Assembly (NCBI GenBank): GCA_009801085.1
Contig: VNWV01000015.1
Location: 248,001 to 312,000 of the forward strand
Length of the DNA stretch: 64,000 nucleotides
Direction of reading: 5' to 3'
From: Lasiodiplodia sp. COLG20
Lineage: Eukaryota; Ascomycota; Dothideomycetes; Botryosphaeriales; Botryosphaeriaceae
A program made the position numbers and the translations under genes. Under the pieces are notes generated by a model that saw nothing but the letters and a program-made list of their open reading frames with translations, searched no databases and had not been told where the DNA came from. Below, piece after piece: positions 47,326-55,503 of the stretch. Each line of letters opens with the position of its first letter. Within the stretch, counting starts at the first letter, position 1.

Positions 47326-47735
47326 GCTTCTGGCCGAATCACTTTTCGAGGCGGCGTTTGAAGGAGAGCATTACTGAGTCTATAAAATATATATATCTAT
47401 ACCACAAAGCAGCTATTTAATTTGACCTCTAAATGATGATTTTCACCATCAGCTCTGAGTTTACTCAGGAAAAGATCCGTTTTGAAATTGAAGTAAATGA
47501 TTCTTTGGAGACGTTGAATGGTTATGCAGCATGTTATCAAATGCCTTTGCCAGTTGGTACTGGGGTTGTCCGCAAGTTGGGCTACAATGATTAATCTGCC
47601 GAGTTCCATCCCAGGCTTGCCACCCAAGCGAACAGCAGCTATTATCTATGCGGGATCCACTATATCAATCATCAATTACTGTTCTTCCTCCCAGCACCGC
47701 TGTCTCCTTTGCAGCCAAAAGAAGCACACACCGTC
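47326..47735. other. short intergenic region
   Basis: 410 bases between two plus-strand UstYa-like genes; contains a TATAAAATATATATAT-type run near 47381-47397, too far upstream to be assigned with confidence to the next gene. Confidence 0.4.
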
Positions 47736-48563
47736 ATGGCATTCTCGTTCTTGAAAAGATACAAACCCCTTCCCCAGGATCTCGAAGGACCAGAGTATCG
47801 AAAAGAACCCGCACAGCCTTCCACACAACTTGCAGCATGGACAGGCTGGACTCTGGCCGCCTTCTTCGCCTTCACGACAACACTTCTCGTCTTCCGGGAC
47901 AAACTTCATGCATCCCATTTTCCCGAGTCCGGATCGTTCTCTGCCGGCTTCACAACTGAGTTCGGCCCCGTGAAGCCGTTGATCAAAGAAGAGCCCGTCA
48001 TGTTCTGGGGCGGGCCGCGCTGGTACGACAACGGTACCGGCTACAAGCTGCAAAACCCATCCGAGCCCGAGTACGTCGGACCGCCCAATGACGACATGGA
48101 TGAGGCGTGGGAAACGTTGCTCAAGGGTCGCTACTTCACCATCACAGACGAAGAGGCCGTAGCCACCTTCGGACCGTCGCACCAGGTGCATAACCATTCC
48201 AACGTCGGCTACCTCATGGGCCTCGATGTCTACCACACGTTGCATTGTGTGGACCAGCTGCGCAGGATGCTGGACCGCGAGCACTACTTCGGACCGGGGA
48301 AGATGAAGTATCCGGAGAGAGGCCATCGCGACCACTGCCTCGACCACATTCGGCAGCAGCTGATGTGCCACGCTGACCTGACTCCCATACCTGTCATTTG
48401 GTATGAAGGCCATGGGCGGAGCTTCGTCCAATCAGATGTGGTGCACACGTGCAGGAACTGGGGTTCTTTGCAGAAGTTCATGCATACCCGAGCCGACCTC
48501 ACGGAGGTGTGGGCAGAAAGAAGGGTCAAGCAGCTTAATGAAGAAGCCGGCCGTGATAGCTGA
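47736..48563 (+). CDS. UstYa-like oxidase 2 (intronless)
   Basis: Single exon of 275 residues. A membrane helix lies at about residues 34-54. The lumenal part carries YVGPPNDDMDEAWETLL, GYLMGLDVYHTLHC (first HxxHC), HRDHCLDHIRQQLMCHADL (second HxxHC) and VVHTCRNWGSLQKF. All family landmarks are present, so it should be an active UstYa-type oxidase facing the lumen. Unlike copies 1, 3 and 5 it has no introns. An in-frame TTG lies nine codons upstream, but the ATG at 47736 has the better context. It converges with the prolyl-hydroxylase-like gene. Confidence 0.92.
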   Translation: MAFSFLKRYKPLPQDLEGPEYRKEPAQPSTQLAAWTGWTLAAFFAFTTTLLVFRDKLHASHFPESGSFSAGFTTEFGPVKPLIKEEPVMFWGGPRWYDNGTGYKLQNPSEPEYVGPPNDDMDEAWETLLKGRYFTITDEEAVATFGPSHQVHNHSNVGYLMGLDVYHTLHCVDQLRRMLDREHYFGPGKMKYPERGHRDHCLDHIRQQLMCHADLTPIPVIWYEGHGRSFVQSDVVHTCRNWGSLQKFMHTRADLTEVWAERRVKQLNEEAGRDS

Positions 48564-48671
48564 TAGGAATATTTGGGGAAGTTTCGGTTTTCTATCTCAT
48601 TCAAACCACTACAGTCAGAGAGCAATCCTTTCCGTAATACAAATCCATCTCACAAGCCAGCAACCCCTTCC

Positions 48672-49570
48672 TTACTCCGGCGCCTTAACCTTCCCATACG
48701 TCCAAATATTCAACCCAATCTTCGTCCCCTCCACCACTGGCATCCCCGCATGCAGCGTCCCCTCATGCCCGCTCCCATCCTCCCTAAAATTAACCCAAAA
48801 CAGCGCATTCCCCACAACCGGCCTGACCGCCAGTCCCTCCTCCTCCTGCCCCCCCTCCTCCCCACACTCCACCCACCCCTTCCCACACCACGGCCTCCTA
48901 CTCCTCCACGCCGTATTCCTCACCTCTGAGAACCTCGTCGCGCCCCCCTCGCAATCCGCCTCGAGGATGGCGAAGAAGCTCGTCCGCCGGTCCGCCGTAC
49001 GCGCGTTGAACGCGTCCCAGTCGTAGTGCGGGCGGTACTGCTGCCCAGCGTCGTACTTGACGGCGGCGAGCGCGTCCATGCTGCGGTTCGGCGCGAAGCC
49101 TTGAAAAGCGGCGGCGCGCGCGCGTACGCAGTCGACGACGGGGTCGGGGGAGAGGAGCCAGGCGGTTTGGCTGTTGCGGGTGGTGGTTTCGATGTGTTGG
49201 TCTTTGTGCTGGGTGGCTTTGTTTTGGATGACGGAGGTGTGGTAGTGTGGGAGGCTGCCGGGGGTGCGGGGGCGGGTTAGTTGGGTGGGGGGGAAGGGGG
49301 AGGGGGAGGGGGAGGGGGGACGCACGCGAGGGCTTTGAGGTGCTGGGCTTCGTAGGGGGTGAGGAAGTTCTCGATGTACACCATGATTGGGTCGTAGGAG
49401 AGGAAATGGGGCTTCATGCGGGGTGTTTCGCAGACGTAGGAGGCTGGGCTGGGGCTCGCGAATGGAACCCATTGTGGGATGCTCCATCCGCTGAGATTGA
49501 GGTGGTCATTGAGGATGTAAGCACCAAGGGCGCTGAGAAGGGTAAGGAGCAGGAATGATTGCGAAAACAT
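48672..49570 (-). CDS. prolyl-4-hydroxylase-like 2-oxoglutarate/Fe(II) dioxygenase
   Basis: Two exons, intron 49255-49325 (a C/T-rich intron), about 275 residues. The N-terminus is a signal anchor (MFSQSFLLLTLLSALGAYIL). The domain matches prolyl 4-hydroxylase alpha-subunit catalytic domains: HYDWD gives the HxD iron ligands, LHAGMPV the distal His, and the Lys in GTKIGLNIW should bind 2-oxoglutarate. Length is near that of small fungal P4H-like enzymes; residues 175-215 form a basic then Gly/Glu-rich insert. It lies between two UstYa-like genes and should act in the same compartment, which suggests hydroxylation of a proline or other residue on a secreted substrate. Confidence 0.88.
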
Positions 49571-49619
49571 TTTGAATGATGAGAGGTATACGTGGTAGAG
49601 CCTCTCACAAAAGTTATGC

Positions 49620-49626
49620 TTTTATA
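49620..49626 (-). promoter_or_regulatory. TATA box of the prolyl-hydroxylase-like gene
   Basis: TATAAAA on the minus strand, about 50 bases before the ATG at 49570. Position is plausible for a core promoter with a short leader. Confidence 0.4.
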
Positions 49627-49768
49627 TTGAAAGTAGCTCTTGCGCCGTTTGAGCACATGCGTTTCTGTGAGGTAGGTGAATGACTAGTTTATGCCTCAAA
49701 TCAGCGCTATTATAAAATGATCTCCAGCCCGTAGGATACGCCTCCAACCTGAAATGGTTTATCAGAAT

Positions 49769-50916
49769 CTACTCATAAAACTCCTGAAATGGATACATCC
49801 ATGTTCTCATTGCATCGAAGTTTCTGCAGACGTGCCACTGGTCAGTATCCGCGTGGTGCACATGTCCTCCAGGACGCCAGGTTCTCGGTGTGGGTGTCAT
49901 ATCGAGCTGGCACATGAGGTGTTGACGAAGCTGTTCCATGCAATGCTCTTCGTAGACCGTGTTAGTAGGGTAAACATTTTTGATATTGAAGAACTCACTA
50001 AGATGCATTGAGTGACTGAGCGTCTTGGGCTCTACCGTGGGTTGGCCTGGCTTATCTTGGTGGTTGGTGTAATATTCAGGTGAGAATGACCTCCGAATGT
50101 AATTCTACAAATACTGAGTTAGACGAGGAATGCTAGGTTCGGCTATGAGAATCCCTACTAAGCAATGAAGAGCATGGAGACCACTGGTCCTAAAATTATT
50201 CACGCATACACCGTCAACGGAATCACCTCGCTATAGCTGTTTTGTGGTTATCAGGATACCAACTTACTCTAGCCACCATTTTCCTTTCACCAAATCGTCA
50301 TCATGTTTGAGTTCAATGGCATCCGGAGGCCAATTTTCCGGAACCACGCCAATGAATCGATCTGAAGAACAACATTAGCTTGACTATCCACTGATATCTA
50401 TTCTTGGGTTGGAACCTTTCAGGATCCTGCCCCAAGCATGGTCAGTCTCGCGACCAGGAGGGCCAAAGTAGTCGGGCTCGCCGGGCTGATGACTGAGCGA
50501 GTATGTTCCATTGGCATCGATGAGGATTCCGCCATAGAACCTGACCTTCTCCAAAGCCAGGGTGTTGTGGTCAGGCCCTACTCTCAACACGATTAGCTTT
50601 GGCTATGCAATTGTGGAGACCTGTGTAGTTGATACTCACTGATTTCGGTTGTGAATCCATGCTCGTATGATCCAAGCTTGGGAGACTTGGACAGTAGCGA
50701 GCTATAGAAAAACAAAGCCACCAGGAGTATTGAGAGGAGAACGTTCGAAACATAGAGTAAGACTGCATGGCGGTAAGAAATGCTTTTCACTACATAGCCT
50801 TTGTCCGCGCCCTTTTCTGGCTCATCGGTGTCCGTAAGTGTTGATTGAGAGGCATTTAAAGGAGCGTAAGAGGCGGAGCGGCCTGTCCGCGACAGAAATC
50901 TGAATATTGAGAACAT
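49769..50916 (-). CDS. UstYa-like oxidase 3
   Basis: Six exons, introns at 50578-50639, 50362-50415, 50190-50267, 50105-50158 and 49948-49998, about 282 residues. A membrane helix (VLLYVSNVLLSILLVALFF) follows about 50 cytosolic residues. Splicing builds HALHC, then after 34 residues HLKHC and MEQLRQHLMCQLDMTP, and finally WHVCRNFDAM. The reading HLKHC depends on the last intron, which removes about 50 bases inside the motif codon; without it the motif is lost. Three introns sit at the same position and phase as in copy 1. Membrane-bound lumenal oxidase by family; another in-frame ATG lies 16 codons upstream. Confidence 0.85.
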
Positions 50917-51329
50917 GAGTGATTCGCATTGGCGGACCAGCGGGCGAGATGGGATACTTATCACTGCAGCTGCTGGTCGGTGCGTGAAAACCTCATGTAG
51001 TTTAGTGTCGCTTATCCATGATACCTTTTGTACTATGTTGAGGGTATTTGATAATAGATATTATTTGTCCGTTAAATTTTGTACCGCGAAAAGACAGAGG
51101 ACAGCACGGGAAAGTGGTCGCGCATGCAGTTAACATGATCATAGCATAAGGAAATATACGGTTGTAGATATCAGGAATTTATTGCTAAGCTACATATCCA
51201 GCACATGAGTTAAACTACAGAGGATACTTTGGACTATGCGGGTCAGCTCTCACAGAGTCCAACATGTAGGCAGTGCAGTCTTACCTTAAGCTAGCCGCAA
51301 AGAAGGGAATCAATAGTATGGAGATGTGT
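50917..51329. other. intergenic region
   Basis: About 410 bases between the start of UstYa-like gene 3 and the end of the small peptide gene. No coding signal found. Confidence 0.4.
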
Positions 51330-51609
51330 CTACTCAGTAACCTGCAATGCCCAGTCAGCTATCTGCCACTATGCATTTGAGTACTATTCAATCGCCTACC
51401 TCGGCAGAGCAGTCGGCGTCGGAGCCGTCAGCGCAGTTGTAGCAGCCAGGAGTGCCACCAGGGCACGAGCAGCAGGTGACACCGCTGCCGGAGCCCAGGC
51501 AACCGTTAGGGCATTCAGCGCTGACTCCATTGCGGGTGAGGAGACGCGGGGGAGCGGCGGCAGCAGCGAGGCCAACGATGGCGGCCATGATAAGAGTAGC
51601 GAACTTCAT
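51330..51609 (-). CDS. small secreted Cys-rich peptide (candidate substrate of the cluster)
   Basis: Two exons, intron 51342-51399 with a clear GCTGACTG branch site and CAG end; the second exon adds only VTE and the stop. The product has 73 residues. A strong signal peptide covers about residues 1-19 (MKFATLIMAAIVGLAAAAA). The mature part carries eight cysteines: C-x3-C-x8-CC-x-C-x6-C-x2-C-x7-C, rich in Gly/Ser with two Pro-Gly turns. There is no repeated core and no KR site; a single Arg precedes the Cys-rich half (LLTRNG). It lies among UstYa-like genes and a prolyl-hydroxylase-like gene, so it could be a ribosomal peptide precursor, or simply a secreted effector or structural peptide. Confidence 0.75.
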
Positions 51610-52095
51610 GTTGATGGAGGTGGAGAATTCGAGACCGGATATGTCGTGATAGGCGTGAGAAGTGAGGACATTGAGGTTGGATAGTCAAATGCGAGGTCGT
51701 ATCACATCATCTTATACAGCCAGATCATTCGGCATCCAAACCATTATTTTCCATTTTACTTGGTGGTGCTCAGGGTTTCCGGGGGCAATTGCTACTGGAA
51801 ATCTCCCCCAGAGATCCGTGCTGCGACGATCAACCGGGGCGACCTGCCGAATATTTCCAACATAACTTCTCATGCGTCACAGGTGAAGCTCAGCGAACTT
51901 TGTCCTTTCCTTTGGGCTGCTAAACCGAATTGCAATGGTTGATACTCCAACTTTCCGCAACATTCGCTACAGCCTACTCCTTCGCTCCGACTTGGATCAC
52001 GAGAATACTCCAATACACCAGGATATTAGTTGAGCCAAGTAGGCAAACCCACCCGGCGACGCTCTTCGCAGTCGCCAGAAACATCCCCCACCAAG
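51610..52095. other. divergent promoter region
   Basis: About 490 bases between the peptide gene (minus) and the HxxHC protein (plus). No coding signal; a possible shared regulatory region of the cluster. Confidence 0.4.
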
Positions 52096-52791
52096 ATGGA
52101 CCAAGCAACGGGGCTCCTCCAGGGCCGCACCTCCACGGACAGCAATCTCTCCCTCTCAGAAGCCGACCTGCACAGCTCCGAAAAGCACCCAGACACCACC
52201 CAGCAAAATTCCCGCCGAACCCTCCAATACCGCGTCATCGGCATCGGCCTAATCACCCTCTTCGTCATCTTCGGCGGCGGGTCCTTCCTCGCCTGGGCCA
52301 TCTTCCCGCCCCCCTCCCCCGCCGCCGTCCCCTTCGTCAACCTCGGCATGTGCGGCGCCACGCCCGCCGAAGCGCGCGACAACGGCTGCGTCTTCGACCT
52401 GATGATGTCCGGGTGGCTTCACCCAGCCTGCTACGACCGCGACTTATCCGACAGCTTCCTCCGCGAGAACAACTGGACCTTCTACCGGGAGCGTGAAGCG
52501 ATCAACGTCATCCCCGAGGAAGAGGCGCGGTTGGGCGAGTACCAGACGATCTTCGTGAAGGGGAATTTCCATTACCAGCACTGCGCGTACCTGTGGGCGA
52601 AGCAGATAAGGGCGAAGGCGCGGTTCCCGTTGGTGTTGGATAGCGCGACGAGGAGTGAGGAGCATAGCGGGCATTGTGTGAAGTTAGTGGGCAATCCGAA
52701 TGTGACGAAGGTCGGGTTGCCAACGGGGACGAGGCTGAATAGGTCGACGTGGAAGCTGCAGTGTATGATTGGGGAGAAGAGAATGCTGTAG
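52096..52791 (+). CDS. membrane protein with two HxxHC motifs, distant UstYa relative
   Basis: Single exon of 231 residues, start at 52096 (MDQATGLLQG) rather than 22 codons upstream because the ATG context is better and the upstream part is low in structure. One membrane helix lies at about residues 47-72. The lumenal domain begins CGATPAEARDNGCVFDL and carries HYQHC and, 26 residues later, HSGHC. It lacks the usual UstYa entry block, but it shares the doubled HxxHC motif, similar spacing and type II topology. It belongs to a fungal family usually left as hypothetical. A metal-binding oxidase function is inference. N-W-T and N-R-S are possible glycosylation sites. Confidence 0.75.
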   Translation: MDQATGLLQGRTSTDSNLSLSEADLHSSEKHPDTTQQNSRRTLQYRVIGIGLITLFVIFGGGSFLAWAIFPPPSPAAVPFVNLGMCGATPAEARDNGCVFDLMMSGWLHPACYDRDLSDSFLRENNWTFYREREAINVIPEEEARLGEYQTIFVKGNFHYQHCAYLWAKQIRAKARFPLVLDSATRSEEHSGHCVKLVGNPNVTKVGLPTGTRLNRSTWKLQCMIGEKRML

Positions 52792-52882
52792 GGAGTAGGA
52801 CGTCGCTATTCTGTTCGGACTTAGGAATTGCTTCTCATTGACTAGATATACGCCATAATCTTTCCATCATTCTTTGTTTCCC

Positions 52883-53799
52883 TCAGTCACTGCCCGAAGC
52901 TCCCAAGGCGCGGAACTGCGCCCGTACGAAGTCCATGTCTCGACACTGGTGCTTGATGCCCATTCCGTCTGTGTTGCTCGTCATTCTATCTTCACGGTGG
53001 GCAGGGCCTTCCAGAGTTGTATCTCCCAAGCACAGGATGGCCTGACGCAGGTAGTCATAACAGTGCTCAACATGCACGTGTTCCTGTGCAATCTCGGCGG
53101 AGGTTCTGACAGGTCCCGAGCCCTGATGCTTCCAGTAGCTGTCTCGAAGCATCCTCTTCGCGCAGTTTGTCAGTCCGGGTGCCATAAAACTATTTGGAGC
53201 CACTCTTACGATGCAGTGCGATTGATGGACGTAGGCAGGTACGTAGAGCTCCACTGATTCATCTCCATCGGCACTGGGGAAGCCTGGCGAGAGCTCATAC
53301 GTCCGCGGATCCTTCACGGCGATACGTACGGAAGCTGGAGTCATCATAAGCTACACAGATTGACAAACTAGACGGGAAGGATGGAGTGGTCAACCGGATA
53401 CATAGCTGGGCCACAGTTCATGCACGTGAGCCCTGTGTGAGTCTGGGTCGCTGTAATTGAAAGCCTCAATGAACTCTTGTTGTATTGAATTGCCTTGGTG
53501 AATTAAATGTGAGTGCCTACGCAAATAGAGCTGTGAAAACACTGCGACTCACCTCGAGGTATGATATCTTGGGACTGAAATATGGCGGCTGCATCTGCAT
53601 ATCGAGCATCTTGGACGGTGATAACATAAATCAAGGCAAGTATAGTAACCGTGAGAGCAGCTATGATATAGCGCAGGATTCTTGGACGCGCGAAAAACGG
53701 AGTCGGCTGCACAGGTGGATCCTCGGTAGAAGAGCCATCATCGAAACTGGGGACTTCAGTAAACTCGATTTTCGAGAGGGTGCGAGATGAAAATGACAT
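52883..53799 (-). CDS. UstYa-like oxidase 5
   Basis: Four exons, introns at 53494-53552, 53351-53401 and 53156-53209, about 250 residues. A membrane helix (ILRYIIAALTVTILALIYVI) follows 40 cytosolic residues. The lumenal part reads ELWPSY, DPRTYELSPGFPSADGD, HQSHC (first motif), then after 28 residues HVEHC with YDYLRQAILCLGD, and ends HQCRDMDFVRAQF. This is the shorter WPxxxxGxV-type branch of the UstYa family. The intron directly after HQSHCI matches the position of one in copies 1 and 3. It converges with the HxxHC protein gene, their ends only 91 bases apart. Confidence 0.82.
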
Positions 53800-54737
53800 G
53801 CTTTAACAGAGAGAGGAGCTGAAATAAGGAGCTGACCGGGAATAGAAGACAGAAGGAGACAACGATTAAATACTAAGAGGAAGTCAATATGCGGGTCGCG
53901 ACGGATAAATATCTGCTCGCTTGGCAACTCTGAGCTTATTTGACATAGCCGTCATGATCGCCCAGGAACATATGATCATGTGTTTTGCCATCTGATCCAT
54001 GTCGTGGATCGTGTTCCAGATCTGTTTTCCGAGGTTCCTCGTCCCGGCGAGGCGCAAAAGCCTGACATTTCCAAACGAAAGGCTGATCACCTCTGCACAG
54101 AGCGTGAAATAATAATTATTCCGAGAATATGAAACTGCGTTTTGATAAGAGTGGAGAAGAAGATACCTGTAGAAAGACGACGCTCTATAAAATGGAGTGT
54201 GGCTGGTTGGAGTTTGGCATCGCGAATTTTCACTTCTAGAACAATGGGGAGGATCTCCGTGGGCATGGGCGTTTCACGTGTATATTACCGCTACATACTT
54301 TCCTTTCTTTCTACCTCCTCCGCATAAATACTGCCGTATTCCGACTGGAAAGTTAGTTCTAATACCATGCATCTTGCTTCATGCCTATGCGTTTATCTAG
54401 CTTCTTCTTCCGGAAAGTAGCCTGCTTTAGCTTATTATCATCCTCTGCTCGCTTCGCAGCCCTGATATTCTGATAAATCGGTGACAGCATGTGCTTCCTC
54501 TATCGATTTGGGCTTCCTGTATTCCATTAAAACACTTATTAGTTACAAACCTCTCTACCTCATATGCGGAAAGAGTGCCCCGAAAGCGCTTAAGACAGCA
54601 CTGGCGGAGGATTTGCAGCCCTTCCGAAACCACATCGGCAAATCTCCGGTCGGTGGTGACAACGACAACTGTTTTCTAAGTGACGGATTGGATGTAGCGT
54701 ACAAGCCAGATGATGGACGGAAGGTCAGGAAGGTTGT

Positions 54738-54870
54738 GTAGGTTTCTGCCGCAAAGGTAGGTTTCTGCCGCAAAGGTAGGTTTCTCCCGTAAAAAGTAGG
54801 TTTCTGCCGCAAAGGTAGGTTTCTCCCGTAAAAAGTAGGTTTTTACCGCAAAAGTAGGTTTTTCCTCAGC
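54738..54870. repeat. minisatellite of 19/20-bp units
   Basis: Seven units in tandem: three of gtaggtttctgccgcaaag, two of gtaggtttctcccgtaaaaa, and two more diverged ones at the end. The 19- and 20-base forms alternate in the middle, so the higher-order period is 39 bases, 13 codons. On the minus strand one frame (54676-54903) stays open and reads a repeated KPTFAAETYFLRE. No signal peptide precedes it. Confidence 0.85.
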
Positions 54871-55191
54871 GAGGAGGATCGCCGAAGGTGCGACGACGTC
54901 CACTAGCGTGTTTAGCGCGGTCTATATACATACGTTTTCGCGAAAATCGTAGCTATCGGCTACGTTAGGTATTCTACCGCCGCTTGCCGTATCTACTACT
55001 CGCTCGCACCTACTAATCGCAACAACGCAACGAACAGGCGAACGAGCGAGCAATGTAGCGAGTCTAAACGACGTAGTTAGCACTACAACGCCTCTAAGAA
55101 GGCGACCCAACTTCCACTCAACGACGCTTTATTGAAGTTCCATACGTGGATACCCCGCTCCCCAATTCACGCGACGATCATATTACCGTAA

Positions 55192-55230
55192 GGTGAGTCA
55201 CACCGGTGGGTCACACCTGTGAGTCACACC
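55192..55230. promoter_or_regulatory. three tandem 13-bp units with TGAGTCA-like cores
   Basis: GGTGAGTCACACC, GGTGGGTCACACC and TGTGAGTCACACC lie head to tail, about 275-310 bases before the carboxylesterase start at 55504. TGAGTCA is the core bound by Gcn4/AP-1-type bZIP proteins, so this could be an operator. It could equally be part of a transposon end. Confidence 0.45.
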
Positions 55231-55503
55231 TTCACCGCATGCGGTATGTCATATTATTGGCAAATAGAGGGACCTTCTATGGAACACGTAGAAATTCTTA
55301 CGTATTTCAATAGAGTGACAGGTGCACCAAAATTCCGTTGGTAGTCCAAGTCAGACTGTTCTTTCGGTAGTCGTCTTATATTCTCGCACGCCGCCATTCT
55401 TTGTTTTTTTTTTCTATCCACGTCACAGGCCCTCGTATCTCTTCCTTCCAATTCTATCTCGAATCTTGTCAAATAGCATCACATCTACCTTGCACTCGCT
55501 CCC

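Larger units (their letters stand above)
53800..55503. other. repeat-rich intergenic region
   Basis: About 1.7 kb with no supported gene. It contains a minisatellite at 54738-54870, a three-unit TGAGTCA-type array at 55192-55230 and, between about 54900 and 55110, TA-rich sequence that looks like a degraded repeat. Confidence 0.5.

Noticed and set aside
51330..51609. Calling the Cys-rich peptide a confirmed ustiloxin-type precursor
   Set aside because: It lacks repeated cores and KR processing sites, so only a candidate role is supported.
54676..54903. Calling the minus-strand repeat frame a gene
   Set aside because: No signal peptide, no supporting exon structure, and the repeat itself explains why the frame is open.
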